64,000 nucleotides of DNA from Falsirhodobacter halotolerans. Its GTDB lineage: Bacteria; Pseudomonadota; Alphaproteobacteria; Rhodobacterales; Rhodobacteraceae. Both the position numbers and the translations under genes were made by a program. The notes under the pieces are model-generated. The model saw only the letters and a list, made by a program, of their open reading frames with translations. It was not told the origin of the DNA and made no database searches. The stretch covers positions 1,023,501 through 1,087,500 of the forward strand of contig NZ_JALJAZ010000001.1 of assembly GCF_022899245.1 (NCBI RefSeq). Reading direction: 5' to 3'. Shown here piece by piece: positions 1 through 8,257 of this stretch. Positions within the stretch are counted from its first letter, which is position 1, and each line of letters opens with the position of its first letter.

Positions 1-250
1 GCAGGCCCGAGGTGTTGTCGAGGATCAGACGCAGCGGGGTCAGGGGCGGGCAGGTGGTGTCGAACACGACCTCGGTCACAAGGCGCGCGTTCCGGTCCGC
101 AACGTCGCGCTGCGCGGCCCGTTGATGGGCCAGATAGATGGCGACGCTGGCGAACATCAACGCGACCAGCCCCGCCATGACCGCGACCGTGCGGCGTGTG
201 AAGCCGATGACCAGAAGCGCCAGAATGGCGGCGGCGACGATGTATCCCAT
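1..250 (-). CDS. Partial small membrane protein, C-terminus outside window
   Basis: Reading the minus strand from the ATG at 250 gives an open frame to the window edge with no stop, so only the first 83 residues are visible. It begins MGYIVAAAILALLVIGF, a hydrophobic helix. A short RR-containing turn follows, then a second helix (about residues 24-43) and a soluble part with a conserved-looking Cys-Pro-Pro. Two N-terminal helices followed by a soluble domain suggest an inner-membrane protein. I do not recognise the family. It lies in the same direction as the next gene upstream (start 2202), with about 70 bp between them. Confidence 0.6.
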   Translation of the reverse strand, partial: MGYIVAAAILALLVIGFTRRTVAVMAGLVALMFASVAIYLAHQRAAQRDVADRNARLVTEVVFDTTCPPLTPLRLILDNTSGL

Positions 251-321
251 GAATCCCCCCTTGCCCCTGACCATTTGGGGCGAAACGGGGGGAGGGGCAA
301 GGCGCCAGACCGTCGCGCCGG

Positions 322-2202
322 TTAGGCGCCGTTCAGGTCCACGCGCGCCTTGGGGAACGCCTCGCTGTTCAGGATGACGGGGGTGTTCAGGGCGATCACG
401 GTGCGCCCCACCTCGGCCTGCCCGCCGAACAGGTGGAAATCCGGGAAGGCCCCGCCTTCGTTGTCGGTGGTGACGACGATGTCGCCATAGATCAGGTTGT
501 CCACCGTTCCCCGGCCGCCCGAGCCCAGAAACACCGCCTGCTGAAGACCGTTGGCCTGCACCCCCTCGATCCGGGTCAGGCGGGTCTTGCCGTAATTGTC
601 GGTGCGGAACCGCACGACCGTGCGCAGGCGTCGGTTCAGCCAATCGGCCCCCGCCTCGTAATTGCGGGCGTTTTCGGCGGGGCCAAGCTGGGTCACCCCG
701 TCCTCGTATCGGATGTCGGAGGCGACAAGACCGGAACCGCCGTATTGCATCAGGATCATCCGGTCCATCCGCCCATGCCCGTAAAGGCCGCGCGCCGTTT
801 CGTTCAGGCCGCGGATGTTCAGCACGCCCTGCACATCATGGCCGGAGATGTTCTGATAGAGCGTGCCCGCCGCGCCGCCATGCGATCCGGCCACTTCCAC
901 CAACTGGTCCCCTTCGGGCCAGAACGCATCGCCGCCGAACCCCATCCCCCCGCCCGACGCGGTGATGTCGCGCAGGATGTTGTTCCACGACACCCCTTGC
1001 GTGCCCCCCACATCGATCAGCCGGCGGCAGCGGTGGCCGGTGATGTCCACGAACCGCCCGAAGCTCGACTGGAAGATGGCCAGGCCGTATCCCGTGCCGT
1101 CATAACGGTCGAACACCCGGTTCGCTCCGGTCAGCCGCAGATTCGTCATGTCGGTGCCATAACACCATTCCGTCCGTATGCCGCACGCGGAGAAGTTGGC
1201 CACCGCCACCCGGTCCACCACCGCGCCCGAGGTCCGCGCCATCACAAGGCCCACGAATCCCGCCGTGCCCTTGGTCGGGTTCGTGACCCGATGTTCCTCG
1301 CGCATGAAAACGAGACCGGAGATCGCCACGAACGCGGGGGCGGAAAACAGGACCGACGCGGCGCGTTCGATGACGAACCGGTCCCCCGGCCGCACCTCGT
1401 CCGGCACGGTGTTGTTGCTGCCATGGGTGATCAGGGTCTGCCGCTCGGGGTCGTAATCCACGATGCGGGCCGTCTTGTCGGCGGCGCGCCCCGTGGTGAA
1501 GCGCAGGGTGTGGCGCGCCTCTGCCGCGTCGATCGCCAGCCCGTCGGCGCGCAGGAAGGTGCCGTCCCGGTCCACGACCGTGCCCTCGCTCGTGCCGATC
1601 ATGATGGGAAAGGGCAGCGCGTCGGACAGGCGAACGCGGGTGGGGGACAGGACCTCCTCCACCCGCGAGACGATGCCGTCGCGGGCCTGACCGCGCGAAT
1701 CCGTGTCGATGGTCTTTGTCGTGCCGATCAGCGCCAGATGGCCGGGGCGCAGGTCGCGCGTGGTTCCGACCTCGATCTCGGTCACGCCGGCGGGGGTGGA
1801 GGCGGTGATGGACGTGTTTGTCACCGTCTGACCGGACAGGCGAATGAAGCTGTCCCCGTCGGTCGGCGCGGTCTTCAGGCTGCGCAGGGTGCAGATGCCC
1901 GGGCAATGCCAGTTGGCATAGACCGCGTCGCCTGTGTTGCCATATTCGCCCAGCCAGTATTCCCCGCCATCCGGCCAGACGACGCGGCTGCGCGTGGCGG
2001 AGGCCCAGTCCAGCATCCGGGCGATGCGTTCGGTTTGATCCTGCCGCTGGACGATGCCCCATTCGTCCGGTGTCGTGTCGCCCCCCGCGACAAGACCCTC
2101 CGGCACATCCTCCGGCGCGGCCCAGACGGGGATGGGCAGGGCGGTGGCGGCAAGGCCGATCAGCACATGGCGGCGCGTGGCGGGGGGGAGATCGAGGGAC
2201 AT
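322..2202 (-). CDS. Tat-exported beta-helix (pectate-lyase-like) protein
   Basis: This is a 626-residue protein. Residues 9-28 (ATRRHVLIGLAATALPIPVW) form a twin-arginine signal: T-R-R-x-V-L, a hydrophobic stretch, then a probable cleavage near AA-P. Thus it is probably exported folded to the periplasm. The mature part is rich in short repeating beta turns with many Gly, Asn and Asp residues, as in right-handed parallel beta-helix proteins that act on or bind polysaccharide. No catalytic residues are certain by eye, so enzymatic activity is inference only. It starts 39 bp after the stop of the one-helix membrane protein (2886 to 2242) and is probably co-transcribed with it. Confidence 0.7.
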   Translation of the reverse strand: MSLDLPPATRRHVLIGLAATALPIPVWAAPEDVPEGLVAGGDTTPDEWGIVQRQDQTERIARMLDWASATRSRVVWPDGGEYWLGEYGNTGDAVYANWHCPGICTLRSLKTAPTDGDSFIRLSGQTVTNTSITASTPAGVTEIEVGTTRDLRPGHLALIGTTKTIDTDSRGQARDGIVSRVEEVLSPTRVRLSDALPFPIMIGTSEGTVVDRDGTFLRADGLAIDAAEARHTLRFTTGRAADKTARIVDYDPERQTLITHGSNNTVPDEVRPGDRFVIERAASVLFSAPAFVAISGLVFMREEHRVTNPTKGTAGFVGLVMARTSGAVVDRVAVANFSACGIRTEWCYGTDMTNLRLTGANRVFDRYDGTGYGLAIFQSSFGRFVDITGHRCRRLIDVGGTQGVSWNNILRDITASGGGMGFGGDAFWPEGDQLVEVAGSHGGAAGTLYQNISGHDVQGVLNIRGLNETARGLYGHGRMDRMILMQYGGSGLVASDIRYEDGVTQLGPAENARNYEAGADWLNRRLRTVVRFRTDNYGKTRLTRIEGVQANGLQQAVFLGSGGRGTVDNLIYGDIVVTTDNEGGAFPDFHLFGGQAEVGRTVIALNTPVILNSEAFPKARVDLNGA

Positions 2203-2241
2203 CTTCGGCCTTTTCCGTTGGGATGGGAGGGTGTCTTGGCG

Positions 2242-2886
2242 TCACGCCCTCGTGGTCGGAACCCGGTTGTCCTGAAGATCCTGCGTCAGGATCCCCAACA
2301 GGGCACGGCGATCCTTGCGCGTGTGCAACTGCCGGGTTTCCACGGTCATGCCGCGCATCCGCGTGCGGCCCGACTGCTCCACGACCTTGGCAAAGCTGCG
2401 GGCGGCGCCGGTCAGGGTCGGCCCGGCGCTGGTGGCCGCGACGATCGTCACGGTGATGCGGACGATCTCGCCCATCTCGCTGATTTCGGGGTTGTCGTCG
2501 GTGGCGCGTTTCAACAGGGTCGAAAACCGCCCGATGTCGCGCATGGTGCCAACGGCCATCGGGCCCTGGTTGGTGGCCAGGGTCTGTTCGTTCCCCTCAT
2601 CGACCATCAGTTCGTTGCGTTCGGGGATCACGGCGCGCAAGCTGGTCGTGTCATCCGCCACGTCCAGAATGACGCTGAGGATCGAAATCGGCTCCAACCC
2701 CAACTGCGTCACGATGCAATGGCTTTCCATTCCGCGCCCGCCCGCGGCGGTGATCAGGATCATCGACCGGCGTTGCCGCAGATAGCTGCGCAGGAACACC
2801 TGAAGATAGATGATCCACACGACGGACGTGATGGCCGTCGCGCAGAACATCAGGAACGGAGAATGGTCGAGAACCCAATCTATCAT
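2242..2886 (-). CDS. Hypothetical membrane-anchored protein
   Basis: This 214-residue protein has one strong hydrophobic helix near the N-terminus (about residues 10-30, PFLMFCATAITSVVWIIYLQ). A basic patch (RSYLRQRRS) follows, then a soluble domain of about 170 residues ending in a charged tail. The positive-inside rule places the soluble domain in the cytoplasm. I do not recognise the family. Its start is 6 bp after the GNAT stop, and the Tat beta-helix gene follows 39 bp later, so the three probably form one transcript. A role linked to an exported carbohydrate-active protein is only a guess from context. Confidence 0.65.
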   Translation of the reverse strand: MIDWVLDHSPFLMFCATAITSVVWIIYLQVFLRSYLRQRRSMILITAAGGRGMESHCIVTQLGLEPISILSVILDVADDTTSLRAVIPERNELMVDEGNEQTLATNQGPMAVGTMRDIGRFSTLLKRATDDNPEISEMGEIVRITVTIVAATSAGPTLTGAARSFAKVVEQSGRTRMRGMTVETRQLHTRKDRRALLGILTQDLQDNRVPTTRA

Positions 2887-2892
2887 AGGGCG

Positions 2893-3354
2893 CTACAGCT
2901 GGCGGGTCATGAAGGTGCTGGCGGGATCGGGGGCATAGCTTCCGAACGGGGGGCATTCGTTGAAGCCGAAGGCCTGATACAGGGTGCGCGCCGGTTGAAA
3001 GCTGGGCTGCGCGCCGGTTTCAAGGCTGATCTGGGTGATGCCCATGGCCCGCGCCTCGTCCAGCAGAAAGACGACCATCTGGCGGGCAAGGCCGCGACCC
3101 CGGGCTTCGGCCAGAACATGCATCGACTTGATCTCGGCATGGGTGGCGTCCAGCCGCTTCAGCGCGCCCATGCCAAGCGCCGTGCCGTTGTCGCGCAGGA
3201 CATAGAAGTCGATCTGCGGCGAATGCAGCCCGCTGGCGTCCAGCATGTGGTTCGATCCGGGGGGCGTGTCCGCGTGCATGGCGTCGTGATGCCGCTGCAT
3301 CATCGGTGCCAGGTCGGGGCTGCGCGGATCTTCTTTGCCGATGGTGACGGTCAT
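2893..3354 (-). CDS. GNAT family N-acetyltransferase
   Basis: The protein has 153 residues. It carries the GNAT core: an acceptor-side strand ending in GALKRLDATHAEIKSMHV, then the acetyl-CoA pyrophosphate loop AEARGRGLARQMV (the R/Q-x-x-G-x-G/A pattern), and the C-terminal LYQAFGFNECPPF strand. The ATG at 3354 is preferred over the longer frame from 3597. It begins the domain correctly and avoids running across the small Pmp3 gene. The layout resembles the YhbS/ElaA-type small acetyltransferases; the substrate is unknown. It sits between Pmp3 (20 bp upstream) and the membrane protein (6 bp downstream). Confidence 0.85.
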   Translation of the reverse strand: MTVTIGKEDPRSPDLAPMMQRHHDAMHADTPPGSNHMLDASGLHSPQIDFYVLRDNGTALGMGALKRLDATHAEIKSMHVLAEARGRGLARQMVVFLLDEARAMGITQISLETGAQPSFQPARTLYQAFGFNECPPFGSYAPDPASTFMTRQL

Positions 3355-3374
3355 GGGGCCTGCCGTGATATGAC

Positions 3375-3536
3375 TTAGCGTTTCGCGATGATCCATACGG
3401 CATGCACGATCCCGGGGATATAGCCCAGAAGCGTCAGAAGGATGTTCAGCCAGAACGCCCCGCGAAAGCCCACCTGCAGAAAGACGCCCAGCGGCGGAAG
3501 CAGGATCGCGATGATGATACGGATAAGGTCGGCCAT
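3375..3536 (-). CDS. Pmp3/YqaE family small membrane peptide
   Basis: The 53-codon gene begins MADLIRIIIAILLPPLGVFL and continues to WLNILLTLLGYIPGIVHAVW. It has two hydrophobic helices joined by a short polar turn, the ILLPPLGV signature in the first helix and the LGYIPGIVHA signature in the second. This is the UPF0057/Pmp3 pattern, full length. Family members are membrane peptides induced by salt, cold or membrane stress in many organisms. The gene is 57 bp after the dehydratase stop and 20 bp before the GNAT start, all on the minus strand. I saw no EcfG-like motif ahead of it. Confidence 0.9.
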   Translation of the reverse strand: MADLIRIIIAILLPPLGVFLQVGFRGAFWLNILLTLLGYIPGIVHAVWIIAKR

Positions 3537-3593
3537 GGGTTCGCTTTTTCGCTATGTCACAGAATTCGGGAGGTAATCCTGCGGGTTCGCCCG

Positions 3594-4559
3594 TCAACCG
3601 TCCAGCGTGGTCAACGCGCGCGCAAACATCGCCGCATCCACATTCCCGCCCGAGGCGACGCAGATCACGGCGTCGCCCTCGATCCGGTCGCGGCGGAAAA
3701 GGGCGGCGGCCAGGGCCACGGCCCCGCCGGGTTCGACCACGATCTTCAACCGCTGGAAGGCCAGCGCCATCGCGCGCAGCGCCTCGTCATCGCTGATCGC
3801 AAGGCCCGGACCGGCCAGCCGCTGCAGGATGGGAAAGGTCAGCCGCCCCGGTTCGGGCGTGACGATCGCGTCGCAGATCGACGTGGCGGGCGCGTTGCCG
3901 ACCGGCGTTCCCGTGGCCAGGGAACGGGCCATGTCGTCGAACGCCTCCGGTTCCGCCGTGCGCACCCGCAGGGACGAGCCTTCCAGCGCCAATGCCGTGC
4001 CCGCCGACAGACCGCCGCCGCCGCAGCAGACAAGGACATCGGCGGCGCGAACCCCCATTTCGGCCGCCTGTTCGGCGATCTCCAGGCCCATCGTGCCCTG
4101 TCCCGCGATCACCTGCGGTTCGTCATAGGGGCGGATCAGCGTCAGTCCACGTTCGGCGGCCAGACGTTCGCCGATCTCCTCCCGGCTTTCGGAATAGCGG
4201 TCGTAGAGCACGACCTCGCCGCCCAGGGCGCGGGTGTTCGCGATCTTCAGCGCGGGCGCATCGGCGGGCATGACGATCACGGCGGGGGCATCGTGGCGGC
4301 GGGCGGCCAGCGCGACCCCTTGCGCATGGTTGCCCGACGAAAACGCAATGACCCCACGTGCCCGTGTGGCCGGATCCAGCGCCGAGACGGCGGACCATGC
4401 CCCGCGAAACTTGAACGATCCCGTATGTTGCAGGCATTCCGCCTTCACGAACACCCGCCGGCCCGCGATCTCGTCCAGAAAGGGCGAGGTCAGCAGGGGG
4501 GTCCGCAGGACCTCACCCTTGGCGCGGGCGGCGGCGGCGGCGATCATCTCGATATCCAT
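3594..4559 (-). CDS. Threonine/serine dehydratase (PLP fold type II)
   Basis: This 321-residue enzyme belongs to the tryptophan-synthase-beta family of PLP enzymes. The PLP lysine is K50 in TGSFKFRGA. SSGNHAQG (about 74-81) binds the substrate carboxylate, and the glycine loop CCGGGGLSAG (about 175-184) binds PLP phosphate. There is no C-terminal ACT domain, so it is the short catabolic or serine-racemase-like form rather than the isoleucine-inhibited biosynthetic IlvA. The expected reaction is deamination of L-threonine or L-serine to the 2-oxoacid. It is transcribed away from the ABC transporter, with 130 bp between them. Confidence 0.88.
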   Translation of the reverse strand: MDIEMIAAAAARAKGEVLRTPLLTSPFLDEIAGRRVFVKAECLQHTGSFKFRGAWSAVSALDPATRARGVIAFSSGNHAQGVALAARRHDAPAVIVMPADAPALKIANTRALGGEVVLYDRYSESREEIGERLAAERGLTLIRPYDEPQVIAGQGTMGLEIAEQAAEMGVRAADVLVCCGGGGLSAGTALALEGSSLRVRTAEPEAFDDMARSLATGTPVGNAPATSICDAIVTPEPGRLTFPILQRLAGPGLAISDDEALRAMALAFQRLKIVVEPGGAVALAAALFRRDRIEGDAVICVASGGNVDAAMFARALTTLDG

Positions 4560-4633
4560 GGGCGGTCTCCTGTCTGCGGGACAAGTCGTGGCACAGGTTC
4601 GGGGGCGGGGAAAGGGGGTGGACGAAACGCGCC

Positions 4634-4662
4634 TTGCCCGCAGACCGTCATGGGCCTACACC
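4634..4662 (+). promoter_or_regulatory. Weak candidate promoter for the ABC transporter gene
   Basis: TTGCCC (4634-4639) and TACACC (4657-4662) are 17 bases apart, upstream of the ABC transporter ATG at 4690 with its AGGAGGG ribosome site. The -10 match is poor, so this is a guess by position. Confidence 0.25.
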
Positions 4663-4689
4663 CGCGCGGGCATGGCAGGAGGGCACCCG

Positions 4690-6459
4690 ATGAGCAAGAC
4701 CATCCCGGATCGCACGCCGTCGCGGCGCGTGGGGGCACTGCGCGCGCTGGTGCCGTTCCTGCGCCCCTATCGCCTGCTGGTGGCCGGGACGCTGATCGCG
4801 CTGACCGTCACGGCGGGGGCGAGCTTGTCGCTGCCCTTGGCCGTCCGGCGGGTGGTGGACGGGTTTGGCACCTCGACCGAGGCGCTGCTGGACGACTATT
4901 TCCTTGCGTTCCTTGGGATTGCCGCGGTGTTGGCGGTGGGCACGGGCGCGCGGTATTACATGGTCACGCGGCTGGGGGAACGGGTGGTGGCCGACATCCG
5001 CCGCGCGCTGTTCGCCCGCGTCACGGGGATGAGCCCCGGGTATTTCGAGAATGTGGTCACCGGAGAGGTCATCTCGCGCCTGACGACCGACACGACGCTG
5101 ATCCTGTCGGTCATCGGATCGTCGGTATCCATCGCGCTGCGCAACATCCTCATGCTGACGGGCGGGCTGGTGCTGATGGTCTTCACCTCGGCCAAGCTGA
5201 CGGGGCTGGTGCTGTTGCTGGTGCCGCTTGTCATCGTGCCGATCGTGGTGATGGGGCGCCGCTTGCGCACGTTTTCCAGGGTCAATCAGGATCTTATCGC
5301 GCAATCCTCAGGCAACGCGGTGGAGGTGCTGATGGCCATCCCCACCGTGCAGGCCTTCACCCAGGAATCCGCGACCCGCGCCCGGTTCGACGCCCTGAAC
5401 GAGGCGGCCTTTGCCGCCGCCCGCCGCCGCATCACCACGCGGGCGGTGATGACGATGATCGTGATCTTCCTTGTCTTCTCGGGTGTTGTGGGCGTTCTTT
5501 GGGTCGGCGCGCGCGATGTTCGGGTGGAGGGGATGACGACGGGCGAACTGGTGCAGTTCGTCATCTATTCCGTGCTGGTGGCGGGTTCTGTGGGCGCGCT
5601 GTCGGAAATCTGGGGCGAATTGCAGCGGGCTGCCGGGGCCACCGAACGGCTGAGCGAGCTGCTGGCCGCCGAGGATCCGATCACCGATCCCGCGACCCCC
5701 GTGCCCATGCCGCGCCCCGTGCGGGGCGAGATCGCGTTCGACGATGTGCGGTTCCATTATCCCCAGCGCCCCGGTCAATCGGCATTGGACGGGGTGACGT
5801 TGCATGTGGCGGCGGGGGAGACGGTGGCGCTGGTCGGCCCGTCCGGCGCGGGGAAGACGACGGTTCTGCAACTGTTGCTGCGGTTCTATGATCCGCAGGC
5901 GGGCGTGGTGCGGATTGACGGGGTGGACATCGCCACCCTGGCCCGGGCCGATTTTCGCCGCGACATCGCGCTGGTGCCGCAGGATCCGGTGATCTTTGCC
6001 GCCACGGCCCGCGACAACATCCGTTTCGGCCGCCCGGAGGCGACGGATGCCGAGGTGGAGGCCGCCGCCCGCGCCGCCGCCGCGCATGATTTCCTGACCG
6101 CTCTTCCCGAGGGGTATGACACGCAGGTGGGGGAACGTGGTGTGATGCTGTCGGGCGGGCAGAAGCAGCGCATTGCCATCGCTCGCGCCATCCTGCGCGA
6201 TGCCCGTATCCTGCTGCTGGACGAGGCGACCTCGGCGCTGGATGCCGAGTCGGAGGCGGCGGTGCAGGCGGCGATGGAGCGGCTGGCCGAAGGGCGCACG
6301 GTCATCGTCATCGCCCACCGTCTGGCCACGGTGAAGACGGCGGACCGGATCGTCGTGCTGGATCACGGGCGGGTCGTGGCGACCGGCACGCATGACAGCC
6401 TGATTGCCGATGGGGGGCTTTACGCGCGGCTTGCGAGGTTGCAGTTTACCGACAGTTGA
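4690..6459 (+). CDS. ABC half-transporter, permease-ATPase fusion (MsbA-like)
   Basis: The ATG at 4690 has AGGAGGG six bases upstream and gives 589 residues. The N-terminal half is a type-1 exporter membrane domain of about six helices. The C-terminal nucleotide-binding domain has Walker A GPSGAGKTT (383-391), the signature LSGGQKQ (487-493), Walker B ILLLDEATSALD (507-518) and the H-loop IAHRLAT (541). The order matches homodimeric exporters of the MsbA/lipid-multidrug group; the substrate cannot be read from sequence. It ends 13 bp before the acyl-CoA synthetase gene, which suggests an operon and possibly a lipid-related substrate. Confidence 0.9.
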   Translation: MSKTIPDRTPSRRVGALRALVPFLRPYRLLVAGTLIALTVTAGASLSLPLAVRRVVDGFGTSTEALLDDYFLAFLGIAAVLAVGTGARYYMVTRLGERVVADIRRALFARVTGMSPGYFENVVTGEVISRLTTDTTLILSVIGSSVSIALRNILMLTGGLVLMVFTSAKLTGLVLLLVPLVIVPIVVMGRRLRTFSRVNQDLIAQSSGNAVEVLMAIPTVQAFTQESATRARFDALNEAAFAAARRRITTRAVMTMIVIFLVFSGVVGVLWVGARDVRVEGMTTGELVQFVIYSVLVAGSVGALSEIWGELQRAAGATERLSELLAAEDPITDPATPVPMPRPVRGEIAFDDVRFHYPQRPGQSALDGVTLHVAAGETVALVGPSGAGKTTVLQLLLRFYDPQAGVVRIDGVDIATLARADFRRDIALVPQDPVIFAATARDNIRFGRPEATDAEVEAAARAAAAHDFLTALPEGYDTQVGERGVMLSGGQKQRIAIARAILRDARILLLDEATSALDAESEAAVQAAMERLAEGRTVIVIAHRLATVKTADRIVVLDHGRVVATGTHDSLIADGGLYARLARLQFTDS

Positions 6460-6472
6460 TCGGGGAGGATCG

Positions 6473-8257
6473 ATGTCTTTCGCAACCCGCGCCGACCGGG
6501 AGGAGATCGAGGCGGAGGCCTCCTGGGACGACCGCCCGCGCCCTGCGACGATGCTGCGCTTTCTGGATGACGGCGTAGCGCGGCATGGCGATCGGCCCGC
6601 GCTGACTTTCCGCCTGCTGGCCGATCCGAACAGCAAGGTCACCACCTGGGACTGGCAGACCCTGCGGACCCGCGCGGTGCAGGCGGCGAACCTGTTCCGC
6701 AGCCTTGGCATCGGCGCCGAGGATCGCGTGGCCCTGATTTTGCCCAATGCGCCGGAAACGGCGGCGGCGCTTCTGGGCGGCATGATCGCGGGGGTGGTCG
6801 TGCCCATCAACCCGCTGCTGGAGCCGGGCCAGATCGCCGCCCTGCTGCGCGAGACGGGGGCCAAGGTCGTCGTCACGCTGAAACCCTTTCCCAAGACCGA
6901 CATTGCGCAGCGCGTGGCCAAGGCGCTGGTGGGGGCGCCGCAGGTGCGCACGCTGATGGAGGTGGACCTGCTGCCGCATCTGGCCGCGCCGAAATCGTGG
7001 GTAGTGGGGTTGATGCGTCCCCGCCTGCGGGTGCGGCATCGGGCGAAGGTGGTGGAGTTCGATCTGACGGCGCAGCCGACCGACCTCACCTTTGACGACC
7101 CCGATATCGACCGCGTGGCCGCCTGTTTCCATACGGGCGGCACGACGGGGATGCCGAAACTGGCGCTGCATCGCGTGTCGGGCATGATCTATAACGGTTG
7201 GGTCGGCAGGCGGCTTTTGTTCACGGCGGAGGATGTGATTCTGCTGCCGTTGCCGCTGTTTCATGTGTTCGCGGCCTATCCCGCGCTGATGTCGGCCATC
7301 GCGTCGGGCGCGCATGTGGTGATGCCCACGCCCGCCGGATATCGCGGGGCGGGGGTGTTCGATGCCCTGTGGCGGTGGGTGGAGGCGCACCGGGCGACCT
7401 ATCTTTTCGCGGTGCCGACGGCGCTGTCGGTGCTGATGCAGAAGAAGGTCGATGCCGACATTTCCAGCCTGCGGGTGGTGTTTTCCGGCTCCGCCCCGCT
7501 GCCCGCCGAACTGTTCCACCGCTTCAAGAAGGTCGCGGGGGTGGAGATCATCGAAGGCTATGGCCTGACCGAGTCGACCTGCCTGATCGCCGCCAACCCG
7601 CCGGACGGGGAAAAGAAGGTGGGGTCGGTCGGCCTTCCCATGCCCTATACCGAGGTGCGGGTGGACACGGGGCGGGAGATCCATGTCCGTGGTCCGGGAA
7701 CGGGCGGTGCGTGGCTGGCCACCGGCGATCTGGGGCGGCTGGACGGCGACGGGTATCTGTTCATCACGGGGCGGGCGAAGGATCTGATCATTCGGGGCGG
7801 TCACAACATCGACCCCGCCGATATCGAGGAGGCGTTGATGGCCCATCCCGCCGTGGCCATGGCGGGGGCCATCGGCCAGCCCGACGCCCATGCGGGCGAA
7901 GTGCCCTGCGCCTATGTCGAATTGGTGGCGGGAGGGCGGACGAGCGGCGTGGCCCTGCGCGCCTTCGCCAGGGATCGGATCGGCGAACGTGCGGCGCTGC
8001 CCCGCCATATCGAGATCGTGGACGAATTGCCGAAAACGGCGGTGGGCAAGGTGTTCAAGCCCGAATTGCGCCGACGCGCGATCACCCGGGTTCTGGACGC
8101 GGCACTGGACGGCACGGGATCGTCCGTCGCGCGGGTGGAGGAGGATGCCGACCGCGGTCTGGTGGCCCGCATTTCCCCCGGCACGGACCGCGCCCGGGCG
8201 GCGGAGGTGCTGGACACCTTCACCGTCGCCTGGGCCTGGGACGAATCAGGTCGCTGA
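6473..8257 (+). CDS. AMP-forming acyl-CoA synthetase
   Basis: This is a 594-residue adenylate-forming enzyme. The start at 6473 follows GGGGAGGA. Visible motifs are the P-loop TGGTTGMPK (221-229), the A5 motif EGYGLTES (about 361), TGDLG (417), the hinge TGRAKDLI, and the C-terminal catalytic lysine K526 in KTAVGKVFK. The reaction is ATP-dependent ligation of a carboxylic acid, probably a fatty acid, to CoA. Length and motif spacing are normal for the family, and the chain-length preference is unknown. The last 12 bases overlap the 3' end of tldD on the opposite strand. Confidence 0.9.
   Translation: MSFATRADREEIEAEASWDDRPRPATMLRFLDDGVARHGDRPALTFRLLADPNSKVTTWDWQTLRTRAVQAANLFRSLGIGAEDRVALILPNAPETAAALLGGMIAGVVVPINPLLEPGQIAALLRETGAKVVVTLKPFPKTDIAQRVAKALVGAPQVRTLMEVDLLPHLAAPKSWVVGLMRPRLRVRHRAKVVEFDLTAQPTDLTFDDPDIDRVAACFHTGGTTGMPKLALHRVSGMIYNGWVGRRLLFTAEDVILLPLPLFHVFAAYPALMSAIASGAHVVMPTPAGYRGAGVFDALWRWVEAHRATYLFAVPTALSVLMQKKVDADISSLRVVFSGSAPLPAELFHRFKKVAGVEIIEGYGLTESTCLIAANPPDGEKKVGSVGLPMPYTEVRVDTGREIHVRGPGTGGAWLATGDLGRLDGDGYLFITGRAKDLIIRGGHNIDPADIEEALMAHPAVAMAGAIGQPDAHAGEVPCAYVELVAGGRTSGVALRAFARDRIGERAALPRHIEIVDELPKTAVGKVFKPELRRRAITRVLDAALDGTGSSVARVEEDADRGLVARISPGTDRARAAEVLDTFTVAWAWDESGR

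Noticed and set aside
433-3378. 981-codon plus-strand ORF
   Set aside because: It lies antisense to several genes with clear domains, has no recognisable motif and a His/Arg/Gly/Pro-rich composition typical of high-GC antisense frames.
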